The notes beneath the pieces were generated by a model. The model searched no databases. It saw only the letters and a list, made by a program, of their open reading frames with translations, and was not told where the DNA came from. A stretch of DNA of 64,000 bases from Scenedesmus sp. ARA3 (taxonomy: Eukaryota > Chlorophyta > Chlorophyceae > Sphaeropleales > Scenedesmaceae): NCBI GenBank assembly GCA_004335835.1, contig RWJK01001665.1, forward strand, positions 149 to 64,148, given 5' to 3'. Positions 23,630 through 35,823 of the stretch are shown one piece after another (the stretch's first letter is position 1; every line of letters begins with the position of its first letter). A program made the position numbers and the translations under genes.

Positions 23630-24764
23630 GGTGCATCCAGCATGCTTTCCTTGCATGCCTCGCTGACATGGATGGTCATAGGGTAGCCGCTGCTTTCCAT
23701 GCGGCTCGCCACATTGACGGTGTCTCCGAAGAAGCAGTAGCGAGGCCGCCGCTTGCCCACTACTCCTGACAGTGCGTCGCCTGCGCAGCAGAGCGGAGCA
23801 GCACGCAATGTTTGTTTCGTTTCAATGCACACAATGAGCACAGCTCCAAGGATGCTGCAAACCTGGTGTTTCTGAAGAGCTGCAAGGCTGCTCAGCCTCA
23901 TGTATAACTTGACACGATGCAACACAAGTGTCAACAGTTTACACACAGCAGTGCCAGGCATGGAACACGTCACGATACATGCTGCAGATACGTGCGATAC
24001 ATGCTGCAGATATGTGCGGCTCTGCTCGCCACGCACCTGTGTGCATGCCGATGCGGATCTGCACGGTGCTGCCAATCTGCTGGCTGATCTCTTCAGTGGC
24101 TGTCAGCATGTCCACTGCTGCAGCAGCCATACGCAGCGCATGGTCGCGCGTGCTGCAGTCGTGCCCGCACGCAATCATGTAGGCGTCCCCTATCGTCTCG
24201 ACTTTGAACACGCCGTGCCTGCAGCCACGTTGCAGGAGGGCGGCAGGCACGCCACAGCTCTGCATTACATGTACCGCAATCCTCCAGCATGCAGGCAGCT
24301 GTGCTCATCAAGCAAGCGTTTGCACTGTAACCAACAACGTGCCGACTTGACACACAAGTGATGACACGATGCATGCAGGTGACGACATATTGTCAATGCA
24401 GCCCACAGCAACTAGCCAATCAAGGCAGCTGCCAGGGCGCGCCTTGCAGCATACATCACTTTTCGGCCTGAGCTGCAGGCGTGCAGTGCCTGCCAGCTCG
24501 CAGCCGGCCTGGCTGCACCCTGCAAGTGCTGCAGGTAGCTGCATGTACTCAGCAGCCGGCAGCCGCCCTAGGTGTGCATAGGCTACACGTAGCTTGTCCA
24601 CAGGCGCACACAGGTGTGCCTGGCAGCTGCAGTCGCCGCACCTGTCGCAGATGTCGTCAAAGGATGAGAAGAGCGCGTCCAGCAGCACCACCACCTCCTG
24701 CGTGGTCCAGCGTGAGCACAGCTCGGTGAAGCCCACGATGTCGCTGAACAGGATGGTCACCTGT

Positions 24765-24808
<44 letters not shown>

Positions 24809-25002
24809 GTGAGCTCTGGCACAACAGCCAGGCACCATTGGGGAGCACAGCTCGGTGAAGCCCACGATGTCACTGAACAGGATGGTCACCTGTGCAGCAG
24901 CAGCAGCAGAGCAGGATGAGCTCTGGCACAAACAGGCAGGCAGCTATTGGCGAGCAGAGCTCGGTGAAGCCCACAGTGTCGATGACTAGGATTGTCACCT
25001 GT

Positions 25003-25037
<35 letters not shown>

Positions 25038-25385
25038 GCGGCAACAGCGCAGCAGGAGCTCTGTCGAGAACTCTCGGCAGCTGTTGGCGCAGTGAGCGAG
25101 CAGTGAAACCCGCGGCATTGCTGAAACAAGGATTTGACCTGGCGGCAAGCAGTACGGCAGCATATCAGGAGGCTTCTTGCAGTTTCTGCCGCATGTGACT
25201 TATGTGTGTGCTGCCGGCAGATGGTAGCTGCATTCAGCCTCCATCCTATCTGCCAGATATGCAGTGCACGCCGTTGAAACGTCCTGTTCTGTCCAGTGCA
25301 CACCATAGGCCCACCTGCTCATGGTGCTCTGGTGCGTATGCCTGGCCCACTGCCAGCCTGTGGATGATATGGGAGGGCAGCACCT

Positions 25386-25425
<40 letters not shown>

Positions 25426-27458
25426 CAGTAGTGAGAAGCAGCAGCGCTCCGGCTACCTCAGCTGAGATTAATGGTGAAAGCAACTGCCTGAACCAGCGCT
25501 GTCCTTTTGGCCGCTGCAAACCTGGTGCCTGATGCAGGTCTGGCACATCTACAACAGACTGAGAAACGCTCTCTATCTAGCCTTATGTGCTCTAAAAAGA
25601 ATCAGTTCTTACCTGTGCTAGCAGCTCGTAGTGGCTGCGTGCCTCCGCTTCTCGCCTTGCGCTTTGCTTCACCAGCAACTGCAGCACAGAGCACAGCAGG
25701 CAAACAGTGGCACTGCTGTTTAATGCACACTGCTTGAGTCGGAAATAGGTTGGAGGCAAGCAGGACCTGGTCAAACTGGTCAAATCACCACAGGCAGACC
25801 CACCTGGCTGTTGATGCGCGCCTGCAGCTCCAGCAGCCGCAGCGGCTTCAGCAGGAAGTCGTTCACGCCCTGCTCCAGTGCTGCCAGGGCCTCTGCCTCG
25901 CCGCTGTGTGCAGTGGCCAGCAGGATGGGCAGCTCCAGCGGGGAGAAGTGCAGCCGCAGCACCTTGCACACCTGCATGACCAGCGGCAGTTGGTGAGCAG
26001 GGTTGGCAGGAGAGATGGCAGGGAGGTGTGGTTAGTTCAAGCGCATCGCTCCTGTGTTCAGTGGCCAGACCAGCAGCTCCAGTGGGAGAAGTGCAGCCGC
26101 AGCACCTTGCACACCTACATGGATAGGGTTGGCAGGGGAGATGGCAGGGTTGGCAGGTGAGATGGCAGGGGTGTGTTGCTGCTTCACAGTGATCATTAGC
26201 GCGCAATGAATGTGCCGGTGCGCTGTAGCCGGGCAGTTGTGGTGGGCAGGAGTGCAGCCGCAGCACCTTGCACACCTGCAGCAAACCGGATGTTTGTCAC
26301 AACTGTTGGTTGGCAGAAGGAGTAGCAGGGGTGAAGTGGTGAGGGGGGCTGACCTGGATCTGAGGAGTGTGGTAGCAAGACTTGGTGTAGGGCAAAATGT
26401 GTGGACTGCCCTTGCCCATGCATCACATCCATGCACCCAGGCACAGGTAGCTTGGCACAACTGCACATGTAGCATACACACGGCACGTATTCTAACATAC
26501 AGCATGGCTACCTGCTGCTGCACCGCCTGTTGTACTGCCTGCTGTCCCACCTGTACCGCCACTGGCCCCTCACCTCTGTAGCACACATGTCTGGCAGTGC
26601 CGCATCCAGCAGCACGATGTCTGGCAAGTACTGCGCACAGAACACCCAGTCGATGGCTGCCCTGCCGCTGCCCACACACACAACAGTAAACTCCCTGCTG
26701 ACATGACCACCCACGCCACTGCTGCCACTGAGGGAGCTCCTGCCGCAAGACGTCGCCTGGCTTGACCTGCTACCACTGCCATCACTGCCGCTGCTGCTGC
26801 AACTGTTTGTCAAACGCTTGATCCCTTCTGGCGCAGTCCCACAGCTGCCGCTGCTGCTGCTGGCATCGGCTGAGCTGCCCTGCTGCTCGCCGCCTGGCTG
26901 TGCTGCCAGCAGCGCTGCCACCAGCTCCTGGTCATCCTCGCTGTCACTGACATACAGCACCAGCACCTGCCCATTGTGCTCTGGCACTTCCGAATGCGCC
27001 GCTTGGGGCAGCCCAGCACTGCCAGAGCTGGCGGGAGTATACATTGACAGCTGCCGCGCCATACTGCAGGAGGGCCGCTGCAGGCTGTGCCTCAAGCTGA
27101 GCCCAGAAGGATATCCTGTGCCATCCGTAAGTGTCATGGATGGGAAGCCAGACAGCAGCAGTGATGTGCCGGATGAGCTGCAGCGCATGAGGCCTGGTGT
27201 GGCGATGCCGGGGATGCTGCTGCCGTAGCTGCCCATGCTGTGGAGGTTGACGGCATTGTTGATGCTGCTGCTGCGTGACTGCAGTTGCTGCTGCTGTTGC
27301 TGTTGTTGCTGCTGTTGTTGATCTTGCTGTTGCTGCTGAGGTTGTTCCTGGGGTGGCTCCGGCTGGTGAGGCGGTGTCCCAGCCAACTCGTTTAGCTTCT
27401 TGCTGAGACTGGACAATGCAGCAGCAGCTGAAGCAGCAGCGTACTGCAGCAACTGCAT
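22350..27458 (-). CDS. Guanylyl cyclase with N-terminal response-regulator receiver domain, 8 exons, 893 aa
   Basis: Predicted to make cGMP from GTP under control of a phosphorelay. Exons on the complement: 26574-27458, 25804-25971, 25613-25678, 25315-25383, 24642-24760, 24037-24218, 22840-23780, 22350-22601. Receiver (about 160-351): acidic cluster SDSEDD, phospho-acceptor Asp285 in [13 protein letters not shown], Thr315 (LLATAHS), Lys337 (LLKPL), with a 65-residue Ser/Gly insert. A signalling helix ([17 protein letters not shown]) leads to a class III cyclase: [11 protein letters not shown] (metal Asp403), [10 protein letters not shown] (Glu443, Asp447), [17 protein letters not shown] (Cys512, Asn519, Arg523). 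Glu443 and Cys512 are the guanine-selecting residues, so GTP is the likely substrate. About 237 low-complexity residues (548-784) split the cyclase fold before its last strand ([12 protein letters not shown]). The start is the first ATG in this exon; an upstream exon is possible. No membrane segment seen. Confidence 0.88.
24761..24808 (-). repeat. (CAG)n tract at the acceptor of the cyclase catalytic exon
   Basis: On the transcribed strand (CTG)n runs into CTGCACAG directly before the exon coding [11 protein letters not shown] (ends 24760). Confidence 0.85.
24839..25140 (-). repeat. Three decaying copies of the 5' edge of the cyclase catalytic exon
   Basis: Copies at 24839-24900 ([17 protein letters not shown], nearly exact), 24949-25010 ([16 protein letters not shown]) and 25091-25137 (barely recognisable) repeat the acceptor and the first 17 codons of the exon at 24642-24760. 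Each of the first two is preceded on the transcribed strand by (CTG)n and CACAG. Flanking GAGCTCTGGCACAA blocks repeat with the same period. Divergence rises with distance from the live exon. Confidence 0.92.
25384..25421 (-). repeat. (CAG)n tract at the acceptor of the cyclase linker exon
   Basis: (CTG)n then CTGTAG on the transcribed strand, directly before the exon coding [13 protein letters not shown] (25315-25383). Confidence 0.8.
26075..26282 (-). repeat. Two copies of the 5' edge of the receiver exon
   Basis: 26077-26118 and 26240-26280 repeat the start of the exon at 25804-25971 ([10 protein letters not shown]), including the acceptor side; the nearer copy extends further into the exon (the C/LELP region, frameshifted). 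Surrounding GGTTGGCAG-type intron sequence is repeated too. Confidence 0.85.
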
Positions 27459-27550
27459 GCTGCAGAATGACAGGGCTGCTTTGCCCCTCTTGAGCTGCCT
27501 TACAATGCAGGAGGGCGCTGTGTATGTGCACCAGCTGTTCTTCCTGCGAA

Positions 27551-27590
<40 letters not shown>

Positions 27591-29535
27591 ACAGGTGTCC
27601 GCAACATCTTTGGGCCTGCCAGCTGCTGCTGAGGCACGGCGTGATCGCCTGCTGTGCTTCTTGATTCTTTTGGTCCGTTTACCCTCACATGGCGGAGCAG
27701 TGAGGCCGCTGGCCAGTGAGCGGCACAAGCGCTGCAGGCAGCAAGGTCGTCTCCATGGGTCAACAGCTATTGGCAGTGCTGACTGACAGATCAAGCGGGC
27801 AGATACATATCAAGCGTAAGAGAAGCAGGTGTATGTTCAAAGTGGACCTCCTGTTGCCACTGCTGTTGCTTTGCTGTAGCGGGGCTTGCTTAACTGGCTT
27901 CAGCACGCATCAGAGCAGCAGCACCTCACCTGTACTGCAGCCCATGCTGTGAGGACACCAACAGCTGCGAAGGCCTGCACAGGTGCAAGACAGGTGTTAA
28001 TTTCAATTATATAGGACAAGATGCAGCAATTCTACTATGCAAAGCAACACAAGCTACACCTAGGCACACTAGGCACAGCACGCATGACTCATGTGCTGCA
28101 CATGTCTGCAATATTGGCTGCTTTGGAAGTCCTGACACACGTAGCCATGCTCGACATTGCTGGAACAGAGACAAACAGCGCTGATCAATCACCCTCAAGC
28201 ATTGCTTGCTCACCGCAGCCAAGTACCAGCCCAGAAGGGAGCCTGGGAGCCATTGAGAAGACCAAGCTGACGCGTAGACAGCATGGCTTACGCCCACCGC
28301 AACTCTTCCTAGGAAAACCATGAAAACTTCATTTAAAACTACAATCCCATTCTTTTCCTCTCCTACACCACTGTCAAATATCTTTTGCGTGTCACGACTG
28401 GACCAAAGGGTCTCGCGTATGTGAAGCAATCTGCACTACATGATAGTGATAACTATTAATCAGCTCCGCATAACACTTCGCACGTGCTTTGTACTCTGTT
28501 GACGAAGAAACCTGACCATGCACCACAGTCATTGCCCTGCATTCAAACTCGAGAGGGGGCAGGGCTGTATACGGGCATGGTGGGCGCTTATTTACGCCTC
28601 ACAACGCAGAACGTAACCACAGGATCAGATTCGGAGCGTGTCACCGACAGCTTGGTGTGACCAATGATCTGTGACAAGCGTCTGCACTAGTGCAGACCAT
28701 AGTACCATGGTCTATCTGATGGTATGCAGCAATATCTGGCAGACGTGAGGTGGCCATGTTGCTGTGCAGCGCAGCTCGAACAGAATAGTGAAAGTTTGGA
28801 CCTTCGGTCAAAACCATCTCCCAACACCTTCATTCTAGCAGCGCTGTTGATGTTGACTTCATATCTTGAGAGAACTGGCTTCCAGAGAACCGTGCATCAG
28901 TTACAAACCTAATCAACAGCCAGCCAGCTAGCACAAAAGCACTTAAACAGTCGTAGTGCACGGCACAGACGCATACTGTCAGTCTGATGCACTCATGAGT
29001 GCATGCATCAGCATCGCCGGCGAACACCTGTGATTATGCCCGCTTCATCGTGGCTACATTCAAGACAACACCTTGTGGTAGCAAGAAGAAATCAAATGTA
29101 TGCTTCAAGTTACTGAATGTGACCCGTGAATAAATTCGTACCAAGAAATGCAGTACTCTGCATACTGTGTCACAAATAAATGCAGACTACCCCCTCGTGC
29201 AGGACTAGCAAGCACAGCACAGCTTGAAGTACTACGGCTGAACACATATGTTTCCTGATGAACAGACAATGATGCACAATAGACGTACACTGACACTGTT
29301 GAGTTGTGCTCAAGTAGAAGGCTGATAAGCCGTGGATCCCCAAATCCTGTTGTCCTGCCAGGTCAAAGATGCTCAAACCTTGAAGTCACCTCTCGATGGG
29401 AAGTCACCTCTCAATGGGAAAGAATGAAACTGCACATCGCAGGCCCTGTCACCTGCTTGCTGACCTCCTGTTGCACTTATTTGTTGCTGGCGCATCTCGT
29501 TGCCAGTTCAGTCAGTGTGAAGATCTTGGCACTCC
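27459..29535. other. Region between the cyclase 5' end and the expansin-like 3' end
   Basis: No gene recognised. 27460-27790 stays open in the cyclase frame but has no ATG and includes a (CTG)n tract at 27554-27588; it could be 5' UTR or hold an upstream exon. 27.8-28.9 kb is less GC-rich, with no recognisable coding signal. TTACA at 28901-28905 could end the expansin-like transcript. Confidence 0.45.
28901..28905 (-). terminator. Candidate TGTAA polyadenylation signal of the expansin-like gene
   Basis: TGTAA on the minus strand about 630 bases after the stop codon at 29536. Motif and position only. Confidence 0.35.
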
Positions 29536-32500
29536 TCAAACCAAAGCAATCCTGTCCAAGCACACCCACTGCAAGAACAGCAGCAGCACAGTGCCATGTG
29601 GTTAGCAAACAACTGGCTCTCTGGCTTGTTTCCTAAAGCAGACCAACGCATAGGCTGTTGTCATGTAGTGCATGCTGCACACAGCTTAAAACAGCCAACC
29701 AGTGTACACACAGCCTCATCAGGCCGGGCTCCTACCTTGTCCCCTCCCCAGTCGTTCCTGAACTCAATCTGGTTGATGTCCCACACAGTGTTGCCGCCGC
29801 ACCCTGTGCAGCATGATCACCAAGGGCAGCATAGCAAGAGTGTGGAATCAAGACAGGGGATTGGGAGTGAGGCTTGCGTATGGCCAGAAATTTGTGACCA
29901 AAGCAAAGTCAACAGTTCGTGCGGAATTGTTGCTGCTGTCCAGCAGTACAATGTTAGGGATACAGTGCTGTGCACTGTCAATGGATGCAACCCAAGCCTT
30001 AGCAACATACCGCTGGCGAACTGGCTGGGGTCGTTGAATGTTGAGTGGCTCCACTCGCCATTAAAGTACGGCAGGTAGAACGTGAATCGCCAGAAGTAGT
30101 CAGCGCAGTAATTGCAGGTGGGCTCGAAAGCATCGGGCCTGCATGAGAATACCATGTAGTTACAGCACCAAGTTTGAGCCATATCCCCAAGCCTCGCTAG
30201 CAGCTTGTCTAGTAAGATCAGCCAGTGGTCAAAGACAAGCAGCCATGCATGACTGGTGGTATGTTTGCTGTATGCTCACTTCACATCGTAGATCTTCAAC
30301 ACGTTGCACTGTCCTTTCGTTCCTCTCAAACTGATCTTGATGTCGGGCACGGTAGCTGAAGTGCCTTCCCATCCAGAAACACCAACATACACCCAGAACT
30401 GCAAATCAGCAGCAGAGGTTCACAGCAGGGCACAGTAGCTGTTACGCACGTAATGGGTGCAACACATGCAGCGTGGGTACCGCGCAAAGCATGAAAGCAA
30501 GCATACCTACACTGCAGTGATTAATCTCACCTCCAGCTTGTACTTGTTTTGGAAAGCTCCGGGATTGGTCTTTAGGGCCAGAGCCCCCTGCAGCACACAC
30601 GAGATCACAATTGTCAGTTGCAGACACCAGGTGACTAGGCTACCCAGGTTCCATTTATCCTGTCTGCTGCTGCAACAGCTGCTGCTGCTGCTGAGTTGTT
30701 CTGACAAGTTGCTGCTGGTGCAAGCTACCTGGCTCTTGATGTTGGCACACAATGCCTGTCCCTTGCGCATGCCGGACTCTTTTGCATCCTTGGGGCTCTG
30801 CAGCCAGGTGTTCCAGGACGCTGTTGGCAGAGGCAGCAGCGATGGATGTGCAAGGCACGATCAATATCAACGGGCACTGGTATACTACTCCATGGTGCGC
30901 GATCGGGTTCTGCAGCTGTTGCAGCAGGGCACAAGAGCATGATATGCACACCAGGCAACACAGTATGTGGCTGTTTTGTTGTGGCCGATGGTGGGTGACG
31001 CACCATCCCACCAGTTGTTATCCAGGCTGTTGTCAAAGATGAAGTCACGGTCGCGCTGCCCCGTGTACTCTGGCCAGTCACGACGAGGGCGATCCTGGCC
31101 TGCATGCCAAGCGACAGACACAGTGTGGCTATACGCTCTGAAACAACAAGTGCCTATGTGTTCCATCAGCCTAGATGTGCTATTGCTGATGAGATGCCCA
31201 GCTGAGCGTATGGAACATGCTGCATCTGAATGGCAGGAGCAGCAGCAGCAGCAGCAGCAGCAGCACAATCGGCCCTGAATATTTTGCTCACCCCAGTTGG
31301 CCTCAGAGGGAAAAGGTGAAGCGTTGGATACAGCTGGTGCCTGCAGGACAACAGCATAGCATGGGAAAACATGGGCAGGTCGTCTCATGCCTGCCGAAGC
31401 AGCCAATGGGCTTGCTACCAGACACGTCCATGAAAACTCACCACATTCTGTGGCTGGTAGTCACAGGGCACACGTCTGTACTTGATGCCTGCAGGACAAA
31501 CAGTAGTAGGTTGGGTTTCGCAGGTCGCACAGGCAAGCACAGCTGGTTCTGTGAGAACAAGGTTGATGCTGCAAAACAATCTCAATGCTGCAGCAAGATA
31601 TGCAGTTCTGCTCACCAATGACACCCCACTTCTTGTCAGCCAGCTTCTCAAATGCCCAAACCGACACCTGTTTGCAGGTCAGCATACGTCACCATTTAGC
31701 TGCTGATATACTGTGGCAAGCTGACATTGGAAGCAGCGTGCACATCTTTGAAAGGCATACACAGGGGTACATGGCACGTGTGCGGCTAGTAGCTTTCAAC
31801 ACAGCAAAGCTGCTGAACAGTCTCTGCTGCCTACACAAGAACTGAACCAAATATCATGCTGCACAAACTCACGTCAAAGTGGTCCATGTCATTGCAGCAC
31901 CAGCGCTTGTTGGAGTAAGCATTGGCTGGGTAGGTGCCTGCAGGCACATAGGCCATGTGGAAACTCACTGATTATCCAAAGTACTTACAATCAGTGCGCC
32001 TGAGAAAACATTGACAAAATCTACTGAGAGCAACGCAAGTATAATTGCTGCAACAGGCGGAGCACTCACATGAACATGTGTCTGTGATGCGAAGCACAAC
32101 AGATTGGGAGCTGTCATAGCAGGAGTAGGTCCTGTCCTGCAGGTTGTGACAGGCAAGCAATGCAAGCAAGACAAGGTCAACAATTGGCCGCCTTTTTTGA
32201 CAGACAAAAATATGCGTATGGGGTGGGTAATCATGCCTGCACAGGAGTGTACAGTGCTGCAAACATGAGCCAAACTCACTAGCTTTGCACCGTAGTTGTC
32301 TTGAATTTTGAGGCTGTCACAAGCCACTTCATAACACGACCTGCGAAGTATCAAGCAGGCATGTGAGCAGCAGGCGGCAGGCAACAGCGGGTCGGCAATG
32401 TGCTTGCAGGATAATTGAGTCCCATGTTTGACTATTGTCCACGGCTTGGCAAGCGGCAGCACCATGCGCAAAATACACCCTCGTCAGCCTTGCCAGCAGC

Positions 32501-33418
32501 ATCGCAATATCGCCCTGTACAGCCTGCTCTCTCAAATTGCTTGCAGGAACTCGAAGGCTCTCACCCGCAGGAGTCAGCGTAGTCTGGATGGTAGTCGGTC
32601 ATGGCGGCCACCTGCAACACGCAAAAGCCAACGTAAGCACAGTGAAACTTTCAGCAATTCTGGCCAGAGCAGCTGTAAATTGCTGTTGTAGGTCAACGCA
32701 AGAGCTGCACAGCGCACATGCAGTCACTGCACGGTGCAGCGTTGCCCCCCTTTGATTGAATAGGCAGTTTTTACAGGCCATGAACTCAAAAGAGCATCAA
32801 TCTCGTGGATATGCCTGCATTTAGTTCACATTTGATCAGCAGCGCTGCTTTAGGAAGAGATGAACATGATGTTGACCATCAACAGCAGATCCCACTCACA
32901 TCCCAGCCATGGGGCTCATCCCTCCACAGTGCGCCATAACCACAAGAGCCTTTGTGAATACTCCAGTCATCAGTGCCTGCAGGACAACATAGACAGATTA
33001 GCAGCTTTACATCGTGCCGCCCGATGACAGCCTGTCAACCTGATGACTGTGCCAGTCTAGCAGTAGCAGGCTGCAGCAGCAAGCGTTCAGTAGCGGCGAG
33101 CTTGCGGGATGAGCAGCACGTGAGTTTCAACAGACGTTAAGCAATTTCCTATGTTGCTGTTTGTAAGTCTGCCTATTGCTGCGATTGCTGATGCAGCACC
33201 AGCAGTGCCGAGCAACGCATCACCTGCTGCAGCTGCGCGAGCCACGCGGCAAGAGATGCACAAACAACGTGCCACGCCTCACCATAGTAGGTTGCACGAC
33301 CCGTCCGCCACTTCCAGTCCAGCTCTGAGCTGCTCTTCATGGCGAGGCAAGGGGCCAGCAGCACGAAAGCCAAAAGCAGCATCGGCAGGCAGAGCCTGCT
33401 GCGCACAAGCTGAGGCAT
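29536..33418 (-). CDS. Secreted expansin-like protein, 16 exons, 397 aa
   Basis: Likely cell-wall or extracellular-matrix protein. Exons on the complement: 33283-33418, 32900-32976, 32565-32611, 32280-32340, 32070-32136, 31873-31937, 31616-31667, 31442-31488, 31292-31340, 31004-31099, 30729-30820, 30531-30587, 30280-30398, 30011-30138, 29736-29803, 29536-29568; every phase closes. Residues 1-26 are a signal peptide (LPMLLLAFVLLAPCLA). Then an expansin double-psi beta-barrel: RATYYG, GSCGYG (55-60), CGSCYEVAC (86 on), ITDTC, HFD (149-151), IKYRRVPC. The second half (about 200-397) is not the usual expansin pollen-allergen domain: LCANIKSQGALALKTNPG, YKLEFWVYVGVSGWEG, GCGGNTVWDINQIEFRN, ending WVCLDRIALV, a beta-rich Cys-containing module I do not recognise by name. 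Exons are tiny, 33 to 136 bases. No exon-edge copies were seen. Confidence 0.9.
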
Positions 33419-34362
33419 CCCTCTTAAGACAAGTCAACTTGAGACGTGCTGCTTCTATGAGGAGGTGGGTGCTTGGAAGTCTGCAAGAATTCGTTGCGTT
33501 GAGCGGGCAGAGTGCGCTACTGTGACCTCTCGTCAAACTCAAACACGCGAACCTTTAAATTGCATTGACTTTCACCAGGATAGGTAACATAGTAGCATTT
33601 TCAAATGATGACAACTCGAAGCGCGGTTCAGGTCCCAGGAGTTGACTGATTGAATTGCGATCTCGGCGTCTTCGGCGCGCACCTTCCAAAGGATTGCAGT
33701 TTGTCAGTCACACGATTTGTATTGATGCATTTGTGCTCGTTCTCTCGTGCCAGGTTCAGAAAAAAGTACAGTGCGCTGCACGTGCAACAAAGAGGCACCA
33801 ACAGCGTTGGATACCAACAAGCTGCACTGTTCATTGCAACAGCATGCAACAAGCACATCACACGGCATGAAGCAGCAGGTACAAAAGCGATTTCACCAGC
33901 TGCATCCGTCCCATGCAGTGCATGCATCATTGCGACCCTACTCACTAAGTGACGAGGGGGACAGTGACCATGGTGATCACCATGAGCGGCTCACATACCA
34001 CACGGCATGGTGCGTCGAGCACATATTTGCACTGCCAAACTGACATGGTCACATAATATGCGTTCATAGCTGCAGGAAGGACCAGTCTTGGCAACATGGG
34101 CAACATGAGAGCCTGCCAGCTGTGGCAGCCACACAGCCAAGGCAGTGTGGGACGCGTGGCCGATGGCGATGTTGCTATGGCTTACATGGTAACTTGTCTG
34201 ATGACAGCCAAGGCAGCGTACTGAGCTGTCTCCATGCCGCCAATTGGCTTTGCAAGCAGTAGTGTCACCACCAGCGGCAGGGTCTGTGTGGATGAAGTTT
34301 GTCCACCAACACAAACATCTGCAGCACACTTGCACAGGCTTCTAAGAAACAGTTGCGTGTGC
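33419..34362. other. Promoter side of the expansin-like gene and 3' flank of NhaD
   Basis: No gene seen. The two genes run in the same direction. The 5' part (34182 downward) should hold expansin-like control sequences; no defined motif recognised. Confidence 0.45.
34182..34186 (-). terminator. Candidate TGTAA polyadenylation signal of the NhaD gene
   Basis: TGTAA on the minus strand about 180 bases after the stop at 34363. Confidence 0.45.
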
Positions 34363-35791
34363 CTAGACAGCAGAGGACGGCAGACCATGCATGACAACGT
34401 AGCTGCTGATGGCCGCTGCATAGCCCAGCAGCGCCCAGGGCGTCACTTTGCGCATGTACCAGCCGAAACCAGCACCTTCCAAGCCCATGTATGCTACGCC
34501 AGCAGCAGAGCCAATCACCAGCAGAGAACCACCCGTGCCTGCATGCAGCAGACATGAACAGCACATATTCTAGTCAGGCTGCAGCCAACACAGCAGTGCA
34601 GACGTGCTGGCAGCGTCATGGGTCACACCAGCACAGCATAACTGTCATAACTGGGCTGAAAGAGGCCATGCAGTAGTTGCTGCAGCTTGCAGGATTGCCT
34701 GTGAGGGCATGAACTGTGCATGTAGCTGCCAGCAGGTGCAGTGTGGCATGTCAATAGATGCTGTCGGCCTGTCTTACCTGCACACAGGGCAATCAGCTGC
34801 CACAGGGGGCTATCTGCAGGCACTGAGCTGACGTCATACATGCCCTGAGTAGCAGCAACCTGCAGGAACCACAGACAGCGCACAGCACAGATGCCACATT
34901 AAAAGCTTTGCTGGCTGATTGAAAAGGCAATGGCGATGGTGGTGATCATGCCAAGTCAAGGACGTCATCATCTTCTCAAAAGTAACACATGCAGCTCAAT
35001 AGCATGGCTTCAGAACTGCACTGCATCACATGGCAGGCTGGGCCAACCTGTGAGCGTTTGAGCAACAACAAAGCAGATCTTGCTGTTGGACAAGCGCAGC
35101 ACCGCGAGTATGTGCTCACCAGCGGGACGTTGTCTATGAGTGCAGATACCAGGCCAATGGATGCCGCAATGATGTCGACGTTTGGCACTGCATCACTCAG
35201 CGCACGCGCCAGCTCCCCTAGCAGGCCTGCTGCATTTAGCGCCTCAACCGACATGAGGATGCCCATGAAGAACATCACGCCTGCAGGAAGGAATGGCCAG
35301 ACGCATGACGATGTGATGTACTCAGTAGCGCACACTTGGGGAGAGCCAGAGCATGTGTGACGTGAGGATGCCTGTCTATGTCCCCTCCGCAGCAGACCAC
35401 ATCTATGACGGGCGCAGGATCTCTTGCCCCCAATGAATAGCTGTAGCTGCCGCCTGTGATGTTTGCAAGCAATCCAGACCGCATGCAGAGCAGCACCACA
35501 GCAGAACATGACAACAGCAAACATGCCGGCACCTGCAACCGTGCAGCTGCGAGCGCCATGCATGCCGCATATCACCTGCAATGTCCAGGTTCCTCAGCGC
35601 GTCCTGCACCCTGGGAAAGGCCCGATTCTCGCCAAAGTGCAGCGCATCAGTGACCATCCATAGCACCCCCAGGCCGCTCAGCATGCCCATGTATGGCGGC
35701 AGGTTTGTGAACTGCTTGAACAGCGGCACAAACAGCAGCGCGCCCAGCCCCAGCGACAGCACCAGCAGGTCACGGTTCAGCGGCAGCAGCG

Positions 35792-35823
<32 letters not shown>

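Noticed and set aside
24839..25010. Additional catalytic exons giving a cyclase with repeated [11 protein letters not shown] motifs
   Set aside because: The copies lack a donor and the remainder of the exon, and the second has lost motif residues (VIDTVGF). They are best read as decoy fragments.
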